Shown one piece after another: positions 41,773-50,687 of a stretch of 64,000 nt of DNA (positions are counted from its first letter, which is position 1; the number at the start of each line of letters is the position of its first letter). The position numbers and the translations under genes were made by a program. The notes under the pieces were generated by a model. That model had not been told where the DNA came from, searched no databases, and worked only from the letters and a program-made list of their open reading frames with translations. This DNA comes from Stentor roeselii (taxonomy: Eukaryota > Ciliophora > Heterotrichea > Heterotrichida > Stentoridae): NCBI GenBank assembly GCA_006503475.1, contig RSEH01000063.1, forward strand, positions 115,584-179,583, written 5' to 3'.

Positions 41773-43428
41773 ATGTCTCAGATTGTTGATCTACCCACTG
41801 AAGTCTTGCTAGACATATTTTTTTTGTATGTTTCTTTCAGGGAATGGGTTGTTTTAGCTCAGGTTGCAAGTTGGACAAATTTTCTTGTCAAAAAATGCTG
41901 GGAAAAAAAAATAATTGTGGATTTTGATGAATTATCATTGCCTAGAGCAGTTGATTTTGATCGCTTAGCTCTTGCATTTGTTTGCTTGAAAGATGTGAGA
42001 ATCAATTGTTTTTATTTATCAAATGAGTCTATAAGGAAATTGCCTTCTTCTATTGAATCTTTGAGTCTGATCAATGCTGATAAAATTTTAAGCAAAAGTG
42101 AAAAGTTTATAGAAACTTTGTCTCTTTTTCATCATTTAACCACTCTAAAAATCAAATGCTTAGACCTCAACGAAAAAAGTCTAAACTTCCAAAAATTCTC
42201 TGATTTTCTTAACAGAAACCAAGTAAAATCCCTCGACATCCAAAAAGTTTTCTTAAAACATTCAGGCCAATTATCGGAAATAAAATTCCCATCTACTTTA
42301 CAATCCTTAAAGACCTTAAACCATTTTTCAAGCCATCTTCCACTAAACCTAAAAACATTTAAAACCTGGAAACTCTGCAACTCAAACTATTGGGGTCTAA
42401 ACAACGACACTCTTCTCCAAGTGAGTCACTTTTGCCCAAACCTGAAGTCATTCTCAGTGATCGACAAGTCTAACACATCAATTTCAAGTGACTCTCTGAG
42501 ATATTTAGTTCAAAACTGCAAAAACCTTCAAAAGCTAAAACTTTCCAGAAGAACAACTCAACCAATTAAATCAATAAACGACTTCGCAGCAATGGTTCTA
42601 TCAACTCAAACTCAATCTTTACGATATTTAAACCTCGACAGTTTTCAAAAGCTTTCAGATGCAGGGTGCATAGAAATTTTATCAAACAATGATTCATTAA
42701 CAGGCCTTTCTCTGAGTTATACTTTTATAACAGATGATACTTTAGCTTCTATTTCATCTCATTCACTTGAAAAACTCTGTCTTCGGAACTGCAAACGCGT
42801 TTCTTCAACAGGGCTGAATAAACTTCTCTCTAACCTTCCAAACCTTTATTCTTTAGACCTCGGCAATACGCATGGAGTCGACGAGGAAGTCTTTGAAACC
42901 ATTGAAAAAACTTGCTTAAAACTTAAAAATTTAGTCATTATTTCCCCCGATTTCTCTGAAAAGTTTTTATTAAAATTTGAGAATTTTCTAGACTTGCAAG
43001 GACTTACCCTTGAAAATTCTTCTATTCAAGATTTTTCATTTCTGGGAAGTGAAAAATTGAAAAATTTGAAGTTTTTGTCTTTGGCTCGGTCGGAAGGACT
43101 TACAGGGTCGGATCTTGAAGGGATTGGAAAAAGACTTCCGAGTTTAAGGAAGTTGAAACTTTGCAATTGTTCTAGAATCACAGAGGATGACATTTTAAAG
43201 CACTTGTCACAGGTGAAAGACTTAAGAGCACTTGACTTGAGAGGAATCAGGTTAAGTTCAAATGTGATTTGGAATCTTCCTAGATTTAAAAATTTGCAGG
43301 TTTTAAAGACTTCTGAATTGAAAGTTCCAAAAGAAATCAAACAAACTCAGGTTCTTAGGACTTTCAAGGTGTTAGTTGAGAGAAATGGTGAAAGGTCTTT
43401 TTTGAAGTTTAGGCCAGAAAGTAGTTAA
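41773..43428 (+). CDS. F-box/leucine-rich repeat protein
   Basis: 551 residues. Residues ~1-45 resemble an F-box (VDLPTEVLLDIFFLYVSFREWVV). The rest contains many AMN1/FBXL-type LRRs with their CKxV / L..L.L pattern (LRYLNLDSFQKLSDAGCIEIL, LEKLCLRNCKRVSSTGLNKLL, LYSLDLGNTHGV, LRKLKLCNCSRITEDDIL). Such proteins are substrate receptors of SCF ubiquitin ligases. It is one of four ubiquitin-ligase-type genes in this 18-kb stretch. Base composition switches from T-rich to A/C-rich and back within the gene (near 42140 and 42900). Confidence 0.88.
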   Translation: MSQIVDLPTEVLLDIFFLYVSFREWVVLAQVASWTNFLVKKCWEKKIIVDFDELSLPRAVDFDRLALAFVCLKDVRINCFYLSNESIRKLPSSIESLSLINADKILSKSEKFIETLSLFHHLTTLKIKCLDLNEKSLNFQKFSDFLNRNQVKSLDIQKVFLKHSGQLSEIKFPSTLQSLKTLNHFSSHLPLNLKTFKTWKLCNSNYWGLNNDTLLQVSHFCPNLKSFSVIDKSNTSISSDSLRYLVQNCKNLQKLKLSRRTTQPIKSINDFAAMVLSTQTQSLRYLNLDSFQKLSDAGCIEILSNNDSLTGLSLSYTFITDDTLASISSHSLEKLCLRNCKRVSSTGLNKLLSNLPNLYSLDLGNTHGVDEEVFETIEKTCLKLKNLVIISPDFSEKFLLKFENFLDLQGLTLENSSIQDFSFLGSEKLKNLKFLSLARSEGLTGSDLEGIGKRLPSLRKLKLCNCSRITEDDILKHLSQVKDLRALDLRGIRLSSNVIWNLPRFKNLQVLKTSELKVPKEIKQTQVLRTFKVLVERNGERSFLKFRPESS

Positions 43429-43536
43429 TTTTAATGACGAAAAATAATCAGATGAATTGAAAGGTTTTAGAATTTTTTTGAATTGAGGTTAGGGAATGGG
43501 AAATAAAGAAGATTTTTAATGAATTTGTAATTATTT

Positions 43537-44472
43537 ATGGATAAAACAAATTTTAATGCGAAAAAACTCAATGTTCCAGGTTTGAATTATGGAAGAGAAC
43601 AGATTAGACTGAGGAAGAAGTCTTTGATTAGGGTTCAGGGAAATGTTCTTAAGTTTAGACAGAAAAGTCTTAACAGTTGTAATAAATCCAAGGCTTTTTC
43701 TCATTTTTTTACGATTGGGCTTGGAATGCAAATCGGAACTGGAAAAAGTTCAGCAGTTTTTGCCAGTACTTTAGGATCGCATGAGTATGCTGTCAAAGTA
43801 GTAGAAAAGAAGTATAAAAAGTACGCTAAAAATGAGGCTGAAGTACTTCAGAAGTTATCGAGTGAAAATATTGTTAAGTTCTATAAGAGATATGACAAAA
43901 TTGATAACACTTGGTTGGTTCTGGAGTTAATTCATGGCCAAGATCTATATACTTTAATGAAAAAAACTCATTTATCTCCATCATTCATCTCAAGTTTGTC
44001 TAAACAACTTATTCAAGCATTGCAGACAATCCATAGTTCAGGATTCGTTTACCGTGACCTAAAGCCTGAAAATGTCATGGTCCAATCAGACGGAACAATA
44101 AAACTAATAGATTTTGGCCTAGCTAAGTATATTAAAGCTGAAAAAACCAACACGATATGTGGATCAGCTGAATACATGGCCCCTGAGGTAGTTAAAGGTC
44201 AACTCTATGATTATTCTGTTGATTTTTGGTCACTTGGAGCACTTATTTTTGAATGTTTCGTAGGAAGACCTCCATTTACTGGTAATTCATTCAAAGAAAC
44301 CTCAGAAAAAGTGATTTCAGGAGAAATTGAACTCAATTTAGTGCATCACACTTGGGGAAGGGATTTTATACGAAGGTTATTGAATAGAGATGCTTCTTTG
44401 AGACTAGGACAGATAAATGCGAAGACAAGCTGCATCTGGTCTCATCGTTTCATTAATTTAAAACAGAATTAA
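43537..44472 (+). CDS. Serine/threonine protein kinase, AGC-like
   Basis: 311 residues, essentially a kinase domain with an ~60-residue basic N-terminus. Motifs: glycine loop GMQIGTGKSSAVF, Lys in YAVKVVEKK, catalytic loop YRDLKPENV (~171), DFG in LIDFGLAKY (~192), CGSAEYMAPEVV activation segment, DFWSLGALIFEC, and a closing R in DASLRLGQ. All catalytic residues are present, so it should be active. The YRDLKPENV and GSAEYMAPE forms resemble AGC kinases (PKA/PKG/S6K), but the usual C-terminal hydrophobic motif is missing. Substrate unknown. Confidence 0.92.
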   Translation: MDKTNFNAKKLNVPGLNYGREQIRLRKKSLIRVQGNVLKFRQKSLNSCNKSKAFSHFFTIGLGMQIGTGKSSAVFASTLGSHEYAVKVVEKKYKKYAKNEAEVLQKLSSENIVKFYKRYDKIDNTWLVLELIHGQDLYTLMKKTHLSPSFISSLSKQLIQALQTIHSSGFVYRDLKPENVMVQSDGTIKLIDFGLAKYIKAEKTNTICGSAEYMAPEVVKGQLYDYSVDFWSLGALIFECFVGRPPFTGNSFKETSEKVISGEIELNLVHHTWGRDFIRRLLNRDASLRLGQINAKTSCIWSHRFINLKQN

Positions 44473-44739
44473 GGTATTTAGTGATTTTAATGTTATAGTT
44501 CATTATTAAGAATCATAAAGGCTTAAAATTAGCCCTTAAATTCTCAATCCTCAATCTAGGAGTATAGCATTCTTAATATGCTATTTGAAAATCAAGTTCC
44601 TAAAGTTTTTTCGTTGATGAGTATTGCCAAGTAAACAAAATAAAGTTATAAAATTTTAGAGTTTAATGATGAAAATAAATCCATTTAAATAGACCTTCGA
44701 CTTTAAAATTAAAGCCAAAAATAGTACTCCAATATAAAG

Positions 44740-46743
44740 TTATAAGATATCAAATGAATTATTTAATCTTTCACTAATCCTTCGTGATGCCAGGTCAATC
44801 AACTTGAGCTTGAAAGTCATAAACCCTTCTTTCCTAAACCTTGAAATTCTATTTTTCAAAAGATCAAAATGGTCTAAGTTCATCAAACTATTAGATTTTT
44901 TTAATATTTTCATATCAGATTCCTCATCATCTGATCTTTCACTAAAGTTCACAGCTGCTAAAACCATTTGAGTTGCTTCTTGAAATTCTTGATCACTACT
45001 CTTTTCAAAAGCTTTTTCACAAAGTTGAGACATATTTTTGGTCAGTTCTTCCTGATATCTTAAAAATGATTGACTTGCAACTTTAATCAAGGCCTTAAAA
45101 ATAAAGGCAGGAATCGCGAAGGAGTGAACTACGTCTACTGCTGAATATTGGAAAAATGCTTTCACAGATTTTATAATAAAAAAATCTCCAACTATCCAAA
45201 AAGCTTTTTCTTTTCGGACTAATATAAATCTTTTTTTTTTGTCTTTTTCTTTTCGATTGGCCAAGGCTAGTATTTCAAAATTTCCTGAGATGATAAAGAG
45301 TAATTCGTTTACATTCTCTCCAATTTTAATAATTTTATTCCCAGGATCAAATACTCTCGGCTGCAAATAAACCGCAAACTTATACTTCCAATTCGAATCC
45401 CTTCCAAAAAAATACGCAAACTTCATAAATAAATCTCCAAAAAGAAACTCAAAAACAGAATTTCTCAAACTTTCATCTAAATTCCTTAAAAACTGATCCT
45501 GAACTTCTAAAATTTCTTCAAAACTAGAAGTTTCAAAAGTTTTATTACAAAGTATTCCAATTCTATCATTTTTCCAATAATGTCTAAAAAATCGATTAAT
45601 CCTATTTTTCAATTTGCTTTTCATCCTGCAATGTTTCATCTCAACCCCAGAGATCCACTTCGCCAATTCTCCTTGTTTATTAGAATTTTTCGCAAAGTTA
45701 TATAAAGAGTTCATACTTTTAAAGGCTTTTGAAGTGGTAAACGCGAACCAACTAGGTCCAATAACAAGAATAAAAATATTGAAGATCATTTCATATTTAT
45801 TGACAGAGTAAAAGTCTCCAAATCCCGCAGTAGTCAAAGTAGAAAAAATAAAATACCAAGTTTTTATCATTCTACTCAAGTTACTATCATCTTCCATATG
45901 AAAAAAATTGATGAAATCAGGACTCGGGTTAAGTTTTCGTTTAATGAAATCAGAGTAATAATGCCACAAACAAGCCAGGAAGTAAGTAATAAAGACCATT
46001 ATTGAAATCTGGTTGATTAAGTCCCACATATGAACACAAATAAAAACAATTTCTTTAGTTCTTTGAGAATTTTTCCTTGTTATAAAAGTTGCAACGATTT
46101 TGGAAATCATTTTGATGTTGACTAGTTTAAATAAAAAACCCAGTTTTAAAATACGTGAAAGTCGAAAAGTGTATTCAAGGTTCGGGTTTTCAAACCAACT
46201 GAGAGGTAAAAGAGACACCAAATCAATGAACAACCAACGAGTCGTGTAAAGTTTCAGGATTTTTCTGAGGTTTTTTATTGAGTTGCCTGATTTATCCTCA
46301 GTTTCTATGAAAAATTGAAGGAGAAGGTCTATAAGAAAGAAAAGCCAAACCACGATGTCACAAATGAAACCAACTTTTGAACGATTAAATGCGAGAAAGT
46401 AAAGAGAACTTGTCACTGAGTATAAAATGAACAGTCCTTTTAGAATGTTAAAGAGGTATAAAAGGTTTGAGTTTCTTGAAATTACAATTTTTTCATGTTT
46501 TAAACGCTTTTTGTCTTTAGAGTAGTTTAAGAGGTAGGAGTTCATCGTTTTGCATGAGAGGATTGATGCTCGTAAAGATGAACTTCGTCGAAATAAAGAG
46601 TTTTCTTCGTCGCCAGAAATTCTTGTGAAGATTTTATCATGGATTGAAATGCAGGGATGGCCTAAAAGAATTAAAATCTGATCATCTGAAAAAATTTTAC
46701 TTTTTCTGACGGTCTGAGAAAGTTTTTTCATGCTGGATCTCAT
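44740..46743 (-). CDS. Voltage-gated / cyclic-nucleotide-binding-domain K+ channel (EAG/CNG-like)
   Basis: 667 residues. Six membrane segments span ~90-350. An S4-like segment is seen at FRLSRILKLGFLFKLV. The pore is TTAGFGDFYSVN with selectivity filter GFGD (~306), as in EAG/HCN-related K+ channels. A C-linker and a cyclic-nucleotide-binding fold follow (~458-548; DPGNKIIKIGENVNELLFIISGNF, IVGDFF). The phosphate-binding Arg motif of a strict cAMP/cGMP site is not obvious, so nucleotide binding is uncertain. Ciliates have large families of such channels controlling membrane potential and ciliary beating. Strand-isolated between two divergent neighbours. Confidence 0.92.
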   Translation of the reverse strand: MRSSMKKLSQTVRKSKIFSDDQILILLGHPCISIHDKIFTRISGDEENSLFRRSSSLRASILSCKTMNSYLLNYSKDKKRLKHEKIVISRNSNLLYLFNILKGLFILYSVTSSLYFLAFNRSKVGFICDIVVWLFFLIDLLLQFFIETEDKSGNSIKNLRKILKLYTTRWLFIDLVSLLPLSWFENPNLEYTFRLSRILKLGFLFKLVNIKMISKIVATFITRKNSQRTKEIVFICVHMWDLINQISIMVFITYFLACLWHYYSDFIKRKLNPSPDFINFFHMEDDSNLSRMIKTWYFIFSTLTTAGFGDFYSVNKYEMIFNIFILVIGPSWFAFTTSKAFKSMNSLYNFAKNSNKQGELAKWISGVEMKHCRMKSKLKNRINRFFRHYWKNDRIGILCNKTFETSSFEEILEVQDQFLRNLDESLRNSVFEFLFGDLFMKFAYFFGRDSNWKYKFAVYLQPRVFDPGNKIIKIGENVNELLFIISGNFEILALANRKEKDKKKRFILVRKEKAFWIVGDFFIIKSVKAFFQYSAVDVVHSFAIPAFIFKALIKVASQSFLRYQEELTKNMSQLCEKAFEKSSDQEFQEATQMVLAAVNFSERSDDEESDMKILKKSNSLMNLDHFDLLKNRISRFRKEGFMTFKLKLIDLASRRISERLNNSFDIL

Positions 46744-46959
46744 TCTAGGAATTAGGATAAATATGAAAAGATTTAGAAATAAGAGATTTTGAAGTGTGGA
46801 AAGTTTTTAGCTACGAAAGTGAGAATTGAGTAATTTCTAAAATTTTTCTATTGAAATAAAGAAAAAGTTTTAAAGAAGAACTTTGATATTTTAAAGAACA
46901 TGAAACAACTAAAATTCTTTTATTATTCAATTTTCAATAATTTTATAAGTTTTTAAGGA

Positions 46960-47238
46960 CTAGAACTTTTGACTGGTTGAAGCGAATCTACTTGGATAAG
47001 GAACAGGAGAAGTCAAGCCATAAAGTGGAAGTTTAGGCTTATTCTTTTCATTTTCTATGCAAAGAATTTTTCTTTTTTTTTCAATAATTGGCCCTTTCGG
47101 TATGAACATCTCATAAATACCTGCCAAACAGTCTTTACTTTTTTCACGATTTCTTTTAATAGGAAGTAAAAAAGTTGAATTCGAAACAGAGTTAAAATCT
47201 TCTCTGATTTTTTTGGAATCACCTAAATTTGAAGACAT
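46960..47238 (-). CDS. Small hypothetical protein
   Basis: 92 residues starting at MSSNLGDSKKIREDF; the frame is open a little further upstream but without ATG. Basic, Lys/Pro-rich, with FIPKGPIIEKKRKIL and LTSPVPYPSRFAST. No family recognised. Its ATG lies 18 nt from the ATG of the divergent gene on the + strand, which suggests a shared minimal promoter. Confidence 0.6.
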   Translation of the reverse strand: MSSNLGDSKKIREDFNSVSNSTFLLPIKRNREKSKDCLAGIYEMFIPKGPIIEKKRKILCIENEKNKPKLPLYGLTSPVPYPSRFASTSQKF

Positions 47239-47256
47239 CTTGGAATTTATATAATA
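47239..47256. promoter_or_regulatory. 18-nt divergent intergenic spacer
   Basis: The whole gap between two divergent ATGs is cttggaatttatataata. It contains a TATA-like tract (tttatataata). Any promoter must fit here or extend into both coding regions. Confidence 0.4.
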
Positions 47257-48837
47257 ATGAAATGTCAAGAGTGCCCCAACCCTGCATTTTTTATATGCCG
47301 CTCCTGTGAAAACATTGACCAGTACCTATGCCAAGGTCACTTCGGTGTTCATATGTCAATCAGAGCGAATCATCAATACGAAAATTTATTCTCAGAACTT
47401 GGACCCTCTGAAAAATCGATTATGGCTAAAAAATTAACTAATCGGAAAAATTCTTTGCAAGAACTAAAAAAAGAGATTTTTTTTCAAACAAATGAAACTT
47501 TAGAAATTATTGAAAATTGTCGTGATCAACTTTTGATTGAAATTGATTCTTTGATGAATAAATATGAAGAGTTGTTAAAAAAGTCATTTTTTGATCAAGA
47601 TGAGATCAGAGAAATCGAATTCATCATCAAGTCTGATTTGATTGTTAATCAATTTTCAATGGAAAGCTTCAATGAATTGATCAAAAAATTGCATCATCCT
47701 CATCTTTATTTATGTATCACTGATCAAGATGCTTTGAAATCTCAAATAGAATCATGTATAAGGCAGATGTTTTTTGATACTTATGAAGTTGATGATGCTT
47801 TGAAGGAATCTCGAGATAAATCCATTCAGAAACTGATTGATTTGAATAAAGATTCAATTAAGCTTTCTCAATTAAAACCTGTTGCTTTTGATAAAAAAAG
47901 AATCGCTTTTTTAGTTAAAGAAGCTGGATTAATCTCTGAACCTTTTTATATTCAATCTAAAATTAAAGACACAGATCCTTCTTCAACTTCAAAAATTTGT
48001 CCTTCTGCTGAAGATACTTCAGAAAAAATAATTATTTGCAAAAATCATGAAGAAAAACAAGATCATTCTCAACAAATTTCTTTAAATGCCTTGGATATGA
48101 AAAATAACTCCTATCAAATTATTAAAAATAAAGAAGAAAATTTGAATAATTCCAACTTTTTCTTAGCAGTTTCAAGCAAAGATTCTGAAAATGTTGGAAA
48201 TTTTTCTGCAGAAGTTCCAAAAAATATTTTCCTAAATCATTTTCAAATAGGAAAACTGGTTTCAAGAAAAACTTCAAGATTTAGTTCTAAGAACCGAGGA
48301 AGACCTTCTTCAAGAGCCCTAAATAAAGAATCTGAAAGTAAAACTAATGAATCAGGAAATCTTTTTTCAACTGAAATAATTGGAAATGCAACAAAAAATT
48401 CAAAAACTCTTTTTGAAGGAGTTCAAAATAAGGAAGCTGGAAATACTTGGAAATCATCATTTTTGGCAGGAGTTCAAATAAATGAACAAGATTCAAAGTA
48501 TGAAAACTTTTTGGGTGTTCCTGTTGCAATATCTCCTGATTTCAATATCAAGTCACGATTTCTTAATCCTTCAAATTCAAGATCTGCAGATTTTGAAGAA
48601 GTTTCAACAACGAGATGCACTTTGTTGGAGTCAAATAATTTAAAGACAAAATTTATCTTTGGGTCGAATAGTCAGGGAACTAATTTATTTGAATCTGTTA
48701 GTCAATTTGGCACGCCATTGAAAATGTCTACGGAAAATAAGAGTCTTGGATTAATTTTATCTGGACCTAGAGAACCTAGATATACTTCAACGGCTCTCAA
48801 GACAGAAAAAAGCATGAATTTATTTGGGAAGAAGTAA
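47257..48837 (+). CDS. N-terminal Cys/His finger protein with low-complexity tail
   Basis: 526 residues. The N-terminus has ligands C3, C6, C14, C17, C25, H28, H32, H39, a B-box-like zinc module whose last part (C-x2-H-x3-H-x6-H) is identical in spacing to that of the WD40 protein at 50688-52742. A helical, probably coiled-coil segment follows (~55-200; NSLQELKKEIFFQTNETLEIIENC). The rest is Ser/Asn-rich and carries scattered NLF, LFE, SFLAGV and FG-type dipeptides ending NLFGKK, slightly reminiscent of nucleoporin FG regions. No firm function. Confidence 0.75.
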   Translation: MKCQECPNPAFFICRSCENIDQYLCQGHFGVHMSIRANHQYENLFSELGPSEKSIMAKKLTNRKNSLQELKKEIFFQTNETLEIIENCRDQLLIEIDSLMNKYEELLKKSFFDQDEIREIEFIIKSDLIVNQFSMESFNELIKKLHHPHLYLCITDQDALKSQIESCIRQMFFDTYEVDDALKESRDKSIQKLIDLNKDSIKLSQLKPVAFDKKRIAFLVKEAGLISEPFYIQSKIKDTDPSSTSKICPSAEDTSEKIIICKNHEEKQDHSQQISLNALDMKNNSYQIIKNKEENLNNSNFFLAVSSKDSENVGNFSAEVPKNIFLNHFQIGKLVSRKTSRFSSKNRGRPSSRALNKESESKTNESGNLFSTEIIGNATKNSKTLFEGVQNKEAGNTWKSSFLAGVQINEQDSKYENFLGVPVAISPDFNIKSRFLNPSNSRSADFEEVSTTRCTLLESNNLKTKFIFGSNSQGTNLFESVSQFGTPLKMSTENKSLGLILSGPREPRYTSTALKTEKSMNLFGKK

Positions 48838-49749
48838 AAATTATTTAATTGTGGTTAATTACGTAGATATATGAGTTTTTATTTCATAAAATAAAATTTA
48901 GATTAATATAATTTTTCTCTAAGGAATATAAATAGATTATATTGGAAGGAGGAAACAGTTTTTAATATTTTGAAGTTTGTAAAAGTAATTGATTTAGGAA
49001 CTTAGGTTACAATTAAATATCACATATTTAGAAAAGAAAATAACTTAAAATTATTTGGAATCGAACTTTGCAGACTTGAAGATGAGTAAGGCGAAAACAC
49101 TCAGAAATATAGTAGCATACATTGTATTGATCTTTAATTTAAAATTAAAATACCACATTATTCTAGATTTTCTATAATTATTTATATAGAATATCCCAAG
49201 AAATAATTGTTTTAGATTTTATTTGATACTTTAAGCCTAGTGATTCCTCTAAATAAATCTGCTTTACTAATTTAACCATAAACTTCAAAAGTCACAAGAG
49301 TTTCAGGCAGAATTAGAAAGAGAGGCTCTAAATATTTTAAACTTCCAATAAACTTCAGTCATAAAATATAAAATATGTGTGCATCATCTGGTAAACTTAA
49401 ATATCTTGCACTCGATTATGTTTAAATAAATGGCAATTTGAATAAAATAATTGAAATGATCATAGCAAAAACAAGATCTTCATCAAACTCAGAATCCCTA
49501 TTTGAATGATATTATATTTATATCTTATATTGAGTTGATTGTGAATACAGTTATAAATTCTATTTGTGAAGTTTTTATTTTAATATATAATCAATTCTTA
49601 ACATAATTAACTTGAAGTATCATCCGTAAGTTACTTTAAACCTAGTTTTTATTAAAATCATTCTATAATATAAAAAATCCAGTAAAACATAAAGAATTTT
49701 AATCCTTTAAACTATTCTAATTACAATTTGGAGTTTGCCTCAAAATAAT
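48838..49749. other. Intergenic region between convergent genes
   Basis: About 0.9 kb of AT-rich sequence. A 31-codon frame from near 49082 (MSKAKTLRNIVAYIVLIF) could be a micropeptide but nothing supports it beyond the frame. No RNA gene recognised. Confidence 0.5.
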
Positions 49750-50211
49750 TCAAATTTCTTTGCATTCAAAAATGATATCACGTCCCATAGTACTAAGAAC
49801 AGTACAAGAAACAGTAATTCCATTATCCAGCAAAGTCCTCATCCTCAAACCAGTTTCATTATCAGGAACCTTAATGTCATCTCTAATATCTCCATTATTG
49901 CCCATAAGAGATGCAAACCCATCTCTTGAGATATCGATCAAAGTCCATTCTTCTGATGTGGTCACTGGAACATCGATATTAAGTGAACTGCGGTGAATTT
50001 CTTCGTATTTTTTCCAAGTAAAGAGGTCTATTACAGTGATTTTGGCCTTGGGTAAGCCGATCTTTCCGATTTTAGAAAAAATAATTTCAATTATTTTACA
50101 GGGATGATCATTGAGTATCACGTATCCGTTTTTCTTTAGTGATCCGACTTGGCTGGGAACTGTTAAAGAAGGTTTTGATTTAGTGCTTTCAACATCCTGG
50201 TGATATTCCAT
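49750..50211 (-). CDS. Divergent translation factor eIF5A homologue
   Basis: 153 residues, the normal eIF5A length. The N-terminal SH3-like domain reads GSLKKNGYVILNDHPCKIIEI...IGKIG, aligning with the hypusine loop. The Lys to be hypusinated is residue 50, the same number as in human eIF5A. The C-terminal OB-fold aligns at FTWKKYEEIHRSSLNIDVPV, GFASLMGNNGDIRDDIKVP and TVLSTM. The loop is GKIG rather than the usual GKHG, and many normally fixed positions differ, so this is likely a divergent paralogue. Whether it is hypusinated is uncertain. Confidence 0.88.
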   Translation of the reverse strand: MEYHQDVESTKSKPSLTVPSQVGSLKKNGYVILNDHPCKIIEIIFSKIGKIGLPKAKITVIDLFTWKKYEEIHRSSLNIDVPVTTSEEWTLIDISRDGFASLMGNNGDIRDDIKVPDNETGLRMRTLLDNGITVSCTVLSTMGRDIIFECKEI

Positions 50212-50687
50212 TTATAATCTTTTTGGTTATTCAGAAAATGTATCTATCTAAGGAGAGTTTGAATTTATCTTGTTACAATTTTTGAATGAGCTATGGGGTA
50301 CTGCTTTCTGCTGTGTTTTTTTATTTAGTTGTATTTGCATCTTTGGTATAGGAATTACTTTCTACCGAGGCTAAGGATTCCCATGTCAAGGGCTTTAATT
50401 ATAAACTTATTTGAGTTCTTTGTATTTTTCTTGGAGGCTTTGAAACTCCCATGACTCTGTGTAGGTATTATTTGATGATTTTACCAATGCGGTCTTGTTT
50501 GTGTTGGAAATGAAACTCAAATTGTTCAACTTAGACTTTAATGGAGGACTAATTAATCCTAATAACTAGTCATCAAAATTATGTACATTTTGATTGATAT
50601 AAGATATCAACTGGTCTGCAGGGCTTCCTTTAAAACTTAATACTTAATCTCTTAAAATCTTAATATTCTACTCAATCTAATGATAAT
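50212..50687. other. Spacer containing a possible broken small gene
   Basis: Between the eIF5A-like start and the end of the next gene, both on the minus strand. Coding-like sequence on the + strand is described separately (50286-50569). Nothing else seen. Confidence 0.5.
50286..50569 (+). pseudogene. Possible small hydrophobic-protein gene, broken or spliced
   Basis: ATG 50286 opens MSYGVLLSA. Removing a 16-nt GT-AG candidate (gtgtttttttatttag, from about 50312) continues LYLHLWYRNYFLPRLR and FEFFVFFLEALKLP. After a further one-base shift near 50455 the frame reads FDDFTNAVLFVLEMKLKLFNL to TAG at 50569. It could be a small membrane protein with one frameshift, or chance. Confidence 0.25.
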
